Source: Cyanobium sp. PCC 7001 (GTDB lineage: Bacteria; Cyanobacteriota; Cyanobacteriia; PCC-6307; Cyanobiaceae). From it: 64,000 nt of DNA. The DNA is taken from assembly GCF_000155635.1 (NCBI RefSeq), contig NZ_DS990556.1, forward strand, positions 1,851,079 to 1,915,078. Reading direction: 5' to 3'. Numbering within the stretch: the first letter of the stretch is position 1; every line of letters starts with the position of its first letter. The position numbers and the translations under genes were made by a program. Positions 46,096 to 55,219 of this stretch are shown in pieces. The notes beneath the pieces are model-generated. The model did no database searches. It was not told where the DNA came from and was given only the letters and a program-made list of their open reading frames with translations.

Positions 46096-49044
46096 TCAAA
46101 CAGCCTCTTGCTGGCGATAAAGAGCGAAGTAACGCTCCTTGCGCTGGATCAGTTCATCATGAGTTCCGCACTCAACAACGGCACCCTCCTGCAACATCAC
46201 AATGCGATCAGCGCGGCGAATCGTTGACAGGCGGTGGGTGATGAAGAAAACCGTGCAATGGCGAAGGTTCTCCAGAAGATTATTACAGACCTTTCTTTCT
46301 GTATCGTAATCGAGGGCGCTTGTGGCCTCATCGAGCACCAGGAGCTTGGGTCGTGAAAGCAGCGTTCTCGCCAGTGCCAGACGCTGGCGCTGTCCGCCGG
46401 AGAGGCTGGCCCCCCGTTCTCCGACATTGGCGCTGTACCCACCGGGGAGTTCCATGATGAAGTCGTGAGCACACGCCATTTTGGCGGCCTCCACGATCGC
46501 GTCACTGGTGGCGTCGGGGTCGGTGAGGGCGATGTTTTCAGCGACGGAGCCGGAGAACAGCAGCGGCTCCTGAGGCACAATGCCGATCTGCCGCCGCAAG
46601 GAATAGAGTTCTACTTTGTCGATATCGTAATTGTCGATCAGAATTTTGCCGTTAGTGGGAGAGTAGAGGCGGGTGAGCAATTTCATCAGTGTGCTCTTTC
46701 CACTTCCACTCTGGCCCACCACTCCAACGAATGTTCCGGCAGGAATTTTGAGATTGACTTCTTTGAGCACCAAAGGGGAATCCGGCTCAAAAGCAAAACT
46801 CACATCCCTGAACTCAACATCACCAACAATGGGCGGAAGAGGGATTTTCTGCTTGTCAGCTTCGTTGGACTCTTCGGGTGTATCAACAACATCGGCCAGG
46901 CGCTCGAATGAAACCTTCAGCTCCTGAATGTTCTGCCAGATGGAGGAAAGCCTGAGCAGGGGTTGGGTCACATAGCCCGAGATGATGCGGAAAGCGATCA
47001 GCTGGCCCAGGGTCATCTCGCCCTTCAGCACCAGGCTTGCACCCACCCAAAGCACGAGCAGCTGGGAGAGCTTCTGGAGCACCTGGGAGGTCTCCACCAG
47101 TGCCGTGCCGGTGATGGTCTTCTCGAAACTGCGGGAGATATAGCGGGAGTAGAGATCCTGCCACTTCCAGCGGCTGATCATTTCAACGTTCTGTGCCTTC
47201 ACGGTCTGAATTCCCGTCAGCACCTCCACAAGATGGCTCTGGGTGCGGGCATTTTCATGGGCGGCATCACGGTACTGGCGACGGAAGAGGGGAGCCCCGA
47301 GAATCGTCAGCCCCACCTGGATGGGCAGCACACAGAGAGCGATCAGGGAGAGCAGCCAGCTGTAGAGCAACATCACCACGATGTAGATCACGGAGAAGGC
47401 GGTATCCAGCAGCGTGGTGAGGGCCTGACCCGTGAGGAATTCCCGGATGTTCTCCAGCTCGGCCACCCGGGTGCCGAGCTCACCCACCGGCCTTCGATCG
47501 AAGTAACCGAGCGGGAGCCGCAGCAGATGGTCAATCACCTCGGCCCCAAGGCGCAGATCAATGCGGTTGGTGGTCTCGGTGAACAGGAACGTGCGCAGCG
47601 CTCCGATCAGCCCCTCCAGCAGCGTCACCACCACAAGGGCGAACCCGAGCACCTGCAACGTGTCGAGGCTGCGCTGGGCAATCACCTTGTCGATGATCAC
47701 CTGGATCAGCAGGGGGTTGGCCAGACTGAACAGCTGCACCACGAAGGAGGCCACCAGCACCTGCAGCAACAAGCCGCGGTAGCGCTTCAACGAGGGCCAG
47801 AACCAGTTGAAGCTGAAGCGCTGATCGGGAGTCGTGCTGCTGCGTTCCATCAGCAGGAGCTCGATCCCTTCGGGAAAGGCTTCCTCGATCTGGGAGGGCG
47901 TGAGCTCCACCCAGCCCTCGCGCGGCGAAGCCAGCACCATGCCGCGGGAATCGGCGGCCCGCACCAGGGCGAATCCGCCTTTCCAGGGCACCATCGACGG
48001 CACCTGCAGACGGGTGCCGTCCCTTGCGGGGATCCGCACGCCGCTGACGTGCAGCCCCATCATGGCGGCGATGCTGCCGCACAACTGGAGATCGGGGGTC
48101 TGGCCCCTCCGCAGCACGTCCCGCAGGATCTTCTCCACCGAGTCCCGGCGGAACGGCAGTTCGAGCTCGGCCGCCAGCATCTGGAAGCAGGCGAGCGTTT
48201 CCTCGAGCGGTCCCTGACCCCGGAGCAGCCGCAGTTCAGCCCGCTGGCGCTGGCCCAGGTCGATGCGGGTCGCCAGAGGCCCGCGCGCGCCCTGGCCGTC
48301 CTCCTGCTCGTCGGCGAGTTCGGCCTCGAGAACCTCGGTTCCGATGGAGGGGCCGGATGAGCCCAGCAGGGCCAGCGGCGCCTCGGGCAGGGCGATCAGG
48401 CGTGCAGCCAGGGGCGGCCTGGCACTGGGCACACCCTGGCGCGGATCGAGGCGGGCTCCGAGGGGATGGTCGGGCAGATTCTGGCTGGCAGCGAACAGGA
48501 TCTGGTCGCTGGCGAGGGCTTGCAACGCTGCCGCGGTGGGGGCAACCAGCTGGGCCTCGGCCAGCACCTGGTCCCTCAGCTCCAGCAGGGAAGGGCCAGC
48601 CTGAGCCTGCTTCTCCAGGAGCAGAGCCAGCAGGCTGAGCAGTTCAGCCTTGAACAGGTGGGAACCGCACCAGCTGGCGAAGGACTCCTCCCGCTTGAGC
48701 AGGTCGAGCACCAGGTGATCGGGCAACGCCAGCGCTTCCACCGCGGTGGCCGCACTCACCTCCTCACAGGGATTGGCCCGGAGCAGGGAGGCCAGACCCA
48801 CGAGATCACCGGGCCCGAGTTTCTCGGCTGTGCGCAGCTTGCCGCCATCCCGCACCAACAGCCGCGCGGAGCCTGACACCACCATCAGCACCTCGGAAGG
48901 GATCAGATGGTCATGACACAGCGGCGCCCCGACATCGAACCGCCTTGCCTCAAGACTCTGCTCGAGCTGGTCGCAGCTGCGCCTGGAAAGGCCGGCGAAC
49001 GCCGGGTGACTGAACAGAGGAGCGATGTCGTGGGTGGACTGCAT
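46096..49044 (-). CDS. Type I secretion ABC exporter with N-terminal Crp domain
   Basis: This 982-aa exporter subunit has four parts: an N-terminal cNMP/Crp-like domain (about 10-130: RRFDVGAPLCHDHLIPSEVL); a peptidase-C39-like region (about 310-420: GQTPDLQLCGSIAAMMGLHV) in which the usual His position looks replaced (PWKGGFALVRAADSRG), so it may only recognise substrate; six helices (about 440-720); and an ATPase with GQSGSGKSTLMKLLTRLYSP (about 780), LSGGQRQRLALARTLL (about 880) and LLVLDEATSALD. ATG 49044 shares one base with the previous stop. Confidence 0.93.
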   Translation of the reverse strand: MQSTHDIAPLFSHPAFAGLSRRSCDQLEQSLEARRFDVGAPLCHDHLIPSEVLMVVSGSARLLVRDGGKLRTAEKLGPGDLVGLASLLRANPCEEVSAATAVEALALPDHLVLDLLKREESFASWCGSHLFKAELLSLLALLLEKQAQAGPSLLELRDQVLAEAQLVAPTAAALQALASDQILFAASQNLPDHPLGARLDPRQGVPSARPPLAARLIALPEAPLALLGSSGPSIGTEVLEAELADEQEDGQGARGPLATRIDLGQRQRAELRLLRGQGPLEETLACFQMLAAELELPFRRDSVEKILRDVLRRGQTPDLQLCGSIAAMMGLHVSGVRIPARDGTRLQVPSMVPWKGGFALVRAADSRGMVLASPREGWVELTPSQIEEAFPEGIELLLMERSSTTPDQRFSFNWFWPSLKRYRGLLLQVLVASFVVQLFSLANPLLIQVIIDKVIAQRSLDTLQVLGFALVVVTLLEGLIGALRTFLFTETTNRIDLRLGAEVIDHLLRLPLGYFDRRPVGELGTRVAELENIREFLTGQALTTLLDTAFSVIYIVVMLLYSWLLSLIALCVLPIQVGLTILGAPLFRRQYRDAAHENARTQSHLVEVLTGIQTVKAQNVEMISRWKWQDLYSRYISRSFEKTITGTALVETSQVLQKLSQLLVLWVGASLVLKGEMTLGQLIAFRIISGYVTQPLLRLSSIWQNIQELKVSFERLADVVDTPEESNEADKQKIPLPPIVGDVEFRDVSFAFEPDSPLVLKEVNLKIPAGTFVGVVGQSGSGKSTLMKLLTRLYSPTNGKILIDNYDIDKVELYSLRRQIGIVPQEPLLFSGSVAENIALTDPDATSDAIVEAAKMACAHDFIMELPGGYSANVGERGASLSGGQRQRLALARTLLSRPKLLVLDEATSALDYDTERKVCNNLLENLRHCTVFFITHRLSTIRRADRIVMLQEGAVVECGTHDELIQRKERYFALYRQQEAV

Positions 49045-49853
49045 CAGACTTCGACCGTCTCGGAGGCGCTTTGCGGGGCGCTGTGGGAGGCGCTGCTTGT
49101 GGACGATGGGCCGGCTTCGGAACGGGCGCTGACGCTGGCCGGGGAGGGCGGGGAGGCCAGGGAGGAGAACAACTGGTCCATGCGTGCATCCACCTCCTGC
49201 TCGAGCCACTCGTCGAGCATTTCCTGGATCATCGAATTCTCGGCTTCTTCATCGAAACAGGCTGGAATCAGCCTCTCGACACGAACCAGAAGCCACCAGT
49301 CACCGATCGGGAAAGGCTCGATCACGTTACCGGGGCTGGCCGTCTGTAGGCGTTCAACGAGGGAAGGATGACCCTGGGACAGGGGCACCGGCCCGACAAT
49401 GCCACGGGTATCGCGCTCCGGCCCCTCTGCATGGGCAGCGGCAAGCACATCGAAGCTGGCTTCTCCCTCGCTCACCTGGAGATACAGCTCCCGCGCCAGA
49501 TCCGCATTTTGCGTGCGAAGCAAGCTGTACACAACCTGATCCAGGCTGGACTTGCGGGCCAGGAAGCGAGATTCGGCCTTGGACGAAAAATGTTCGTGGC
49601 AGTATTTCCACACTTTCACCGGGTACAGAGCCTGATACTCAATGTCCTGCTCGGAAAGGCAGAAGGACCGCTGGACCTGCTGCAGTTCTTCCTGGCTCGA
49701 GATGTCATGGTCCTCGAGGAATTGGGCTTTGGCGGCCTCGGCCTCCTCGGCCTCGACGGGCACATCCGCCAGCACCTCCTCGAGGATCACCTGACGCAGC
49801 AGGGGGCGCAGCAGTCCATACCTCGCCAGGCGCTGGAGGTCGGTTCGGTCCAT
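49044..49853 (-). CDS. PpiC/SurA-like peptidylprolyl isomerase of the secretion operon
   Basis: This 269-aa protein has an N-terminal helical SurA-like part (ILEEVLADVPVEAEEAEAAK, SFCLSEQDIEYQALYPVKVW) and a parvulin core (EASFDVLAAAHAEGPERDTR, then GIVGPVPLSQGHPSLVERLQ). No signal peptide is visible, so it may act on substrate inside the cell before export. The C terminus is Ser/Ala-rich. MDRTDL at 49853 is preferred over an upstream ATG at 49937. It overlaps the exporter start by one base, the first gene of the three-gene operon. Confidence 0.82.
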   Translation of the reverse strand: MDRTDLQRLARYGLLRPLLRQVILEEVLADVPVEAEEAEAAKAQFLEDHDISSQEELQQVQRSFCLSEQDIEYQALYPVKVWKYCHEHFSSKAESRFLARKSSLDQVVYSLLRTQNADLARELYLQVSEGEASFDVLAAAHAEGPERDTRGIVGPVPLSQGHPSLVERLQTASPGNVIEPFPIGDWWLLVRVERLIPACFDEEAENSMIQEMLDEWLEQEVDARMDQLFSSLASPPSPASVSARSEAGPSSTSSASHSAPQSASETVEV

Positions 49854-50047
49854 CAATGCATCTCTTCCCGGTGGCGGCTCGGGCTCAGGGCGCCCACGCA
49901 TGCGCTGCATCCTGGCAAGTCCGTCCAGGCTTGGCATCCGGAAAGGGACGCTTCCTGATTGGGTCCAGGTTGAACAGTTCCGCCAGGGGGTGGAGCGGCC
50001 TGGTCTTGTCCCCGGGCCTCTGGGCTCCTACCTACGCTGGAACAGCG

Positions 50048-50734
50048 ATGCAGGAAGGCGTGCAGGGCAGCAGCGCTCAAGGCAGCACCGTTCCCACGGA
50101 GTCGATGCCACCCCGGAACCCTGGCGCGCTGCCGGTGGTGGAAGCCTTTCATTCCCTCCAGGGGGAGGGCCTGCACACCGGCCAGAGCGCCTTCTTCATC
50201 CGGCTGGCCGGTTGCCGTGTCGGCTGCAGCTGGTGCGACACCAAGCACTCCTGGCCCATGGCCGGCCATGCGGAATGGAGCCTGTCCGGGCTGGCGGACG
50301 CAGCCCTGGCAGCCCGCCAGGCCGGTGCGGGCTTCGTGGTGATCACCGGCGGAGAACCGCTTCATCACGATCTCACCGCCCTCTGCGCCCTGCTCCGGTC
50401 GCACGGGCTCCGCCTCCATCTGGAGACCAGCGGCGTGGAGCCCCTGCGGGGCCAGGTGGACTGGATCGTGCTGTCTCCCAAACGGCATCAGCCACCCCGG
50501 GACGACCTCATCCGCCTCTGCAACGAACTGAAGGTGGTCGTGCACAGCCACGACGACCTGGACTTCGCCCTGGCCATGGCACGCCAGGCCAACGCCTCGG
50601 GGAACCATCCGGCGCTGCTGCTGCAGCCGGGCTGGGAGAGCACCGAGGGGCAGCGCCTGGCCCTCGATTTCGTGCGCAGCCATGCCGACTGGCGCCTGAG
50701 CCTGCAGAGCCACAAGTGGCTGGCGATCCGCTGA
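50048..50734 (+). CDS. queE: 7-carboxy-7-deazaguanine synthase
   Basis: This 228-aa radical SAM enzyme makes 7-carboxy-7-deazaguanine for queuosine. The cluster-binding triad is in FFIRLAGCRVGCSWCDTKHS (C-x3-C-x2-C), and SAM-binding follows in FVVITGGEPLHHDLTALCAL. The front is EAFHSLQGEGLHTGQSAFFI, as in the family. ATG 50048 gives about 20 residues before the family start; ATG 50105 is possible. queC begins 4 bases after the stop. Confidence 0.93.
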   Translation: MQEGVQGSSAQGSTVPTESMPPRNPGALPVVEAFHSLQGEGLHTGQSAFFIRLAGCRVGCSWCDTKHSWPMAGHAEWSLSGLADAALAARQAGAGFVVITGGEPLHHDLTALCALLRSHGLRLHLETSGVEPLRGQVDWIVLSPKRHQPPRDDLIRLCNELKVVVHSHDDLDFALAMARQANASGNHPALLLQPGWESTEGQRLALDFVRSHADWRLSLQSHKWLAIR

Positions 50735-50737
50735 GCC

Positions 50738-51415
50738 ATGGCCACCACTCCCCCCACCACGATCGCGCTGCTCTCGGGCGGACTGGACTCCGCCACGGCC
50801 GCCGCCCTGGCCATCGAGGCTGGCCACCGGGTGATCGGCCTCTCCTTCGACTACGGCCAGCGCCACCGCCGGGAGCTCCTGGCGGCCAACGCCATCGCCG
50901 GGGCGCTGAACCTGGCGGAACACCACACCATCGCGGTGAACCTGGCGGCCTGGGGTGGGTCGGCCCTCACCGACCCCGCCCTGCCGGTGCCCCAGGACGG
51001 GACCGCCGAGGGAGTGATCCCCAGCACCTACGTGCCGGGTCGCAACACGGTGTTCATCGCCCTGGGGCTGAGCCTGGCCGAGGCCCGCGGCGCCGGTCGG
51101 CTGGTGCTGGGGGTGAATGCCGTGGACTACTCGGGCTACCCCGACTGCCGGCCCGACTATCTGGAGGCCTTCCAGACCCTGGCCGACCTGGCCAGCAAGG
51201 CCGGCCGCGAGGGGCGCGGGGTGCGCCTGTGGGCGCCGCTGGTGCAGTGGAGCAAGACCCGGATCGTGACCGAGGCCCTGCGACTGGGTGTGCCGATCGC
51301 CAGCACCTCGAGCTGCTACAGCGGCGGTGATCGGCCCTGTGGCGTCTGCGACAGCTGCCGCATCCGGGATGCGGCCCTGATCGAAGCGGGGCGGGCCGAT
51401 CTGGTGGGTCGATGA
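50738..51415 (+). CDS. queC: 7-cyano-7-deazaguanine synthase
   Basis: This 225-aa ATP-dependent enzyme converts 7-carboxy-7-deazaguanine to preQ0. The PP-loop is [20 protein letters not shown], the substrate region [20 protein letters not shown], and the C-terminal zinc site [20 protein letters not shown] with four Cys. It follows queE immediately. Its stop overlaps the pabB start by ATGA, linking queuosine and folate genes in one transcript. Confidence 0.96.
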   Translation: MATTPPTTIALLSGGLDSATAAALAIEAGHRVIGLSFDYGQRHRRELLAANAIAGALNLAEHHTIAVNLAAWGGSALTDPALPVPQDGTAEGVIPSTYVPGRNTVFIALGLSLAEARGAGRLVLGVNAVDYSGYPDCRPDYLEAFQTLADLASKAGREGRGVRLWAPLVQWSKTRIVTEALRLGVPIASTSSCYSGGDRPCGVCDSCRIRDAALIEAGRADLVGR

Positions 51416-52836
51416 GGGCTTCGGTGCGGCCCTGGGAGCCGGAACCGCCGGGCCCGCCCATGCCGGAGCCGCCGCCAGCCTCACCGCCACTGCTGCACCG
51501 GCCGCTTCCATGGCGCCCTCCGGAGCAGGTGGTGGAGCGTCTGGTGGGCGCCCTGGGCGCCGAGGGCCTGGTGTGGCTCGACAGCCAGGGGGCCACCGAT
51601 TCGCCCCTGGCCGGTCGGAGCTTCCTGGCGGTGGCTCCGGCGGAGCAGCGCTGCTGCCATGGACTGCCGGGCGATCCCGGCGCCCGCGATCCCTTCGCGC
51701 TGCTGGCGGAGCTGGCGCTTCAGGCGAGGACCGAGGGGGACACCTGGCTGGGTTGGCTCAGCTACGAGGCGGGGGCCTGGGTGGAACCCGCCGAGCACTG
51801 GCGGCGCCCGGACATGGCCGTGCTCTGGGCCGTGCGGGCCGACCCCCTGGTAGTGATCGACCGAAGACGGGAGCGGCTGGAACTGCAGGGGCGGAACCCC
51901 ACCAGCCTCGCCCGCTTCGCCGCCCTGCTGGAAACGCCGGCCGACCCCGCACCCCCCTGGCCTGCCCGCCTGGCGGCGCCACGGGACGGCTGGCGGTGGC
52001 ACACCGACCGCCGGCAGTTCGCCGACCAGGTGCGCCAGGTGCAGGCCTTGATCGCTGGCGGCGATCTCTTCCAGGCCAACCTCACGGCCTGCTGCGAACA
52101 GCTGCTGCCTGAGGGTCCCAGCGCCGAAGCCCTGGTGGCCCTCCACCTGCGGCTGCGCCGCCATTGCCCGGCGCCGTTCGGTGGTCTGGCCATCGGCCGC
52201 GCCGGGGGCGGAGCCCCCCTCCAGGCCGTGCTGTCCACCTCCCCGGAGCGGTTTCTGCAGCTGATGCCGACGGGCCTGGTGCAGACCCGGCCGATCAAGG
52301 GCACCCGGCCCCGCCACGGCGAACCGGAAACCGACGCGGAGGCCGCCGCCGCACTGATCACCAGTGCCAAGGACCGCGCCGAGAACGTGATGATCGTGGA
52401 TCTGCTGCGCAACGACCTTGGCCGGGTCTGCAGGCCCGGCTCGATCCGGGTTCCCCAGCTCGTGGGGCTGGAGAGCTATCCCCAGGTGCACCACCTCACC
52501 TCGGTGGTGGAGGGAGAGCTGGCGGCGGGGCAGGACGTGGTGACGCTGCTGAAGGCCTGCTGGCCCGGCGGCTCGATCACCGGAGCCCCGAAGGTGCGGG
52601 CCTGCGCCCGCCTCAACGCCCTGGAGCCGGTGCCGCGGGGGCCCTACTGCGGCTCCCTGTTCCGGCTGGGACCGGACGGCAGCCTGGACAGCAACATCCT
52701 GATCCGCTCGCTGCTGGTGCGGGGAGCCCGCCTGCGGGCCCACGCCGGCTGCGGGATCGTGGCCGACTCCGATCCGGACGATGAAGCCGAGGAGATGGGC
52801 TGGAAACTGGATCCACTGCTCGACGCCCTGGCATGA
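51412..52836 (+). CDS. pabB: Aminodeoxychorismate synthase component I
   Basis: This 474-aa chorismate-using enzyme makes 4-amino-4-deoxychorismate for folate. The key motif [17 protein letters not shown] carries the Lys that marks aminodeoxychorismate synthase rather than anthranilate synthase. The core motifs [20 protein letters not shown] and [20 protein letters not shown] are complete. The N terminus is Pro-rich. It overlaps both neighbours by ATGA. A glutamine amidotransferase partner (PabA) must be elsewhere. Confidence 0.93.
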   Translation: MRASVRPWEPEPPGPPMPEPPPASPPLLHRPLPWRPPEQVVERLVGALGAEGLVWLDSQGATDSPLAGRSFLAVAPAEQRCCHGLPGDPGARDPFALLAELALQARTEGDTWLGWLSYEAGAWVEPAEHWRRPDMAVLWAVRADPLVVIDRRRERLELQGRNPTSLARFAALLETPADPAPPWPARLAAPRDGWRWHTDRRQFADQVRQVQALIAGGDLFQANLTACCEQLLPEGPSAEALVALHLRLRRHCPAPFGGLAIGRAGGGAPLQAVLSTSPERFLQLMPTGLVQTRPIKGTRPRHGEPETDAEAAAALITSAKDRAENVMIVDLLRNDLGRVCRPGSIRVPQLVGLESYPQVHHLTSVVEGELAAGQDVVTLLKACWPGGSITGAPKVRACARLNALEPVPRGPYCGSLFRLGPDGSLDSNILIRSLLVRGARLRAHAGCGIVADSDPDDEAEEMGWKLDPLLDALA

Positions 52837-53675
52837 GCAGCGCCAGAGCCATCGCCTGGATCGGGACGCCGGAGGGGCCTGAACGCTGGGGACCGCCAGG
52901 CGACCTGGGCGTGCCGCTGCACGACCGGGGGCTGCTGCTCGCCGATGGGCTGTTCGAGACGCTGTGGGTGGAGGCTGGCCGGGCCCAGCTGCTGCGGCAG
53001 CACCTCGAGCGCTGGCACCAGGGCGCCGCCCTGCTGGGGATGGAGGCTCCACCCACCCAGGCGCAACTGGAACCCACGATCGCCACCGCCATCCGCCGCA
53101 GCGGCGGGATCAACGCGGCCCTGCGCCTGAACTGGAGTCGGGGCGAGGCCGGGGCTGGGGCCAGCCGCGGTCTGGCGATCCCGGCCGCCTGCCGGCACCG
53201 CTGCTGGCTGGTGCTCAGCCCGGCCGAGGCCTGCTTCACCCCGGTGCGCACGATCGTAAGCCCCACCGAACGCCGCTGCAGCACCAGCCTGCTGAGCCGG
53301 TGCAAGACCTTCGCCTACGGCAGCGCCATCCAGGCGCGCCGCCAGGCCGAAGCCGCCGGCGCTCACGACGCCCTGCTGGCCAGCAGCAGCGGGGGCCTCA
53401 GCTGCGGCACCGCCGCCAATCTCCTGGTGCTCCGTGGCGGCCGGTGGCTGACGCCACCGCTCTCCAGTGGCTGTCTGCCCGGTGTGATGCGGGGGCAGGC
53501 CCTCGCTCTGGGCATCGCCGAGGAAGCTCCCCTGGGCGTCGAGGATCTGCTCGCGAGCCAGGGAGCTCTGCTGCTGAACAGCCTGGGCTGCCGCCCCATC
53601 GAACAGCTGCAGGACCAGCGCCTGCCGCCGGTGGACGGAGCCGAACGGTTCTGGAGGGCCCTGCTGGACGGTTGA
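52833..53675 (+). CDS. pabC: Aminodeoxychorismate lyase-like aminotransferase class IV
   Basis: This 280-aa PLP enzyme probably releases p-aminobenzoate from aminodeoxychorismate. Family marks are PLHDRGLLLADGLFETLWVE, the PLP Lys in LLSRCKTFAYGSAIQARRQA, and SGGLSCGTAANLLVLRGGRW. A branched-chain or D-amino-acid aminotransferase is the alternative, but the coupling to pabB (ATGA overlap) favours PabC. Confidence 0.88.
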   Translation: MSSARAIAWIGTPEGPERWGPPGDLGVPLHDRGLLLADGLFETLWVEAGRAQLLRQHLERWHQGAALLGMEAPPTQAQLEPTIATAIRRSGGINAALRLNWSRGEAGAGASRGLAIPAACRHRCWLVLSPAEACFTPVRTIVSPTERRCSTSLLSRCKTFAYGSAIQARRQAEAAGAHDALLASSSGGLSCGTAANLLVLRGGRWLTPPLSSGCLPGVMRGQALALGIAEEAPLGVEDLLASQGALLLNSLGCRPIEQLQDQRLPPVDGAERFWRALLDG

Positions 53676-53693
53676 GCCTCGGGCCCAGGGAAC

Positions 53694-54446
53694 TCAGACG
53701 CTCAGGAAACGCTCCACCACATCCTTGCTCAGCTCAGCGGTGGGGCCACTGGCCACCACCCCACCCTTCTGCATCGCGTAGTACCAGTCGGCCTGGCGCA
53801 CGAAGTGCAGGTGCTGCTCCACCAGCAACACGCTCACGCCGGTGGTGGCGATGATCCGGCGCACGGCCCGCTCGATGTCGAGCACCACCGACGGCTGAAT
53901 GCCCTCGGTGGGCTCATCCAGCAGCAGCAGCTTCGGCTTGCCGAGCAGGGCCCGGGCAATGGCGAGCTGCTGCTGCTGACCCCCGGAGAGGTCGCCCCCC
54001 TGGCGGTTGAGAAACTTCTCGAGCACGGGAAACAGCTCGAACACCACCGGGTCGATGTGGCGGTTGCGGCCCAGGCCGCCCGGCAGCGCTTCCAGCCCCA
54101 GCAGTAGATTCTCACGCACCGTGAGGCGCGGAATGATCTCCCGCCCCTGGGGCACGTAGGCGATGCCGCTGCGAGCCCGCCCGTGGGGCGGCAGGGCGGA
54201 GATGTCGCGCCCCTGCAGCTCCACGCGCCCGCTGCGCTGACGCAGCAGGCCCACCACGGTCTTGAGCAGGGTGGTCTTGCCGACGCCGTTGCGCCCGATC
54301 AGACACACCATCTGGCCGGAGCGCACGCTCAGATCCACACTGCGGAGGATGTGGCTCTCGCCGTAGTACACATTGAGGCCCTGAACTTCGAGCACCGTGT
54401 CGGTGACGGGATCGGGCGCTTCCTGCAGGGGGCTGGTGACGGTCAT
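53694..54446 (-). CDS. urtE: Urea ABC transporter ATP-binding protein UrtE
   Basis: This 250-aa ATPase has Walker A GRNGVGKTTLLKTVVGLLRQ, signature LSGGQQQQLAIARALLGKPK and Walker B LLLLDEPTEGIQPSVVLDIE. It belongs to the LivF-like group and is the last gene of the urt operon, 11 bases after urtD. The high-affinity urea importer uses two ATPases, UrtD and UrtE. Confidence 0.95.
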   Translation of the reverse strand: MTVTSPLQEAPDPVTDTVLEVQGLNVYYGESHILRSVDLSVRSGQMVCLIGRNGVGKTTLLKTVVGLLRQRSGRVELQGRDISALPPHGRARSGIAYVPQGREIIPRLTVRENLLLGLEALPGGLGRNRHIDPVVFELFPVLEKFLNRQGGDLSGGQQQQLAIARALLGKPKLLLLDEPTEGIQPSVVLDIERAVRRIIATTGVSVLLVEQHLHFVRQADWYYAMQKGGVVASGPTAELSKDVVERFLSV

Positions 54447-54457
54447 CGGCTTGGAAG

Positions 54458-55219
54458 TCAGTTGAATTCACCCTCGGATTCGCTGCCGAGATACACCTCG
54501 ATCACCCGCGGATCGCTCTGCACCTGATCCATGGTGCCCTCGCAGAGCACGTGGCCTTCATGGAGCACCGTGACCGGCGCCTGCAGATCGCGGATGAACT
54601 CCATGTCGTGCTCGATCACGAGCACGGTGTGATCCCCGGAGAGCTGCTTGAGCAGATCGGCCGTGAGCTTGGTTTCCTCGTCGGTGAGGCCGGCCACCGG
54701 CTCATCCACCAGCAGCAGCTGCGGATCCTGCGCCACCAGCATGGCGATTTCCAGCCACTGCTTCTGGCCGTGGGAGAGGCCCCCGGCCCGCTGGTTGGCA
54801 TGGGGCTCGAGCCCCACCACCCCCAGGAGATGCTGCACCCGATCCCGGGCGGTGGAATCCAGCCGGCCGAAGAGCAGATCAAAGGGGGACGACCGCCGGC
54901 TCACGGCCAGCTCCAGATTGCGGCGCGGCGTGAGGTTCTGGTAGACGCGCGGGGTCTGGAACTTGCGCCCGATGCCCAGCCTGGCGATCTTGTGTTCGCT
55001 GATGCCCAGCAACGACTGACCACGAAAGTGGACATCTCCCCTTGTGGGTTTCACCTTGCCGGTGATCACATCGAGGAAGGTGGTCTTGCCGGCGCCGTTC
55101 GGGCCGATCACGGCGCGCAGTTCACCGGGAGCGAGGGCGAGGTTGAGGTCGCTGAGGGCCCAGAAGCCATCGAAGCTCACACTCACCCCGCGCAGTTCGA
55201 GCAGCGGTGACACGGTCAT
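54458..55219 (-). CDS. urtD: Urea ABC transporter ATP-binding protein UrtD
   Basis: This 253-aa LivG-like ATPase has Walker A GPNGAGKTTFLDVITGKVKP, signature LSHGQKQWLEIAMLVAQDPQ and Walker B LLLVDEPVAGLTDEETKLTA. ATG 55219 overlaps the urtC TGA by 4 bases (ATGA). The frame is open further upstream, but family sequence starts at MTVSPLLELRGVSVSFDGFW. Confidence 0.95.
   Translation of the reverse strand: MTVSPLLELRGVSVSFDGFWALSDLNLALAPGELRAVIGPNGAGKTTFLDVITGKVKPTRGDVHFRGQSLLGISEHKIARLGIGRKFQTPRVYQNLTPRRNLELAVSRRSSPFDLLFGRLDSTARDRVQHLLGVVGLEPHANQRAGGLSHGQKQWLEIAMLVAQDPQLLLVDEPVAGLTDEETKLTADLLKQLSGDHTVLVIEHDMEFIRDLQAPVTVLHEGHVLCEGTMDQVQSDPRVIEVYLGSESEGEFN

Noticed and set aside
49853-51511. Long minus-strand frame and a plus-strand frame over queE/queC
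   Set aside because: Shadows of the queE and queC genes, whose catalytic motifs are intact.
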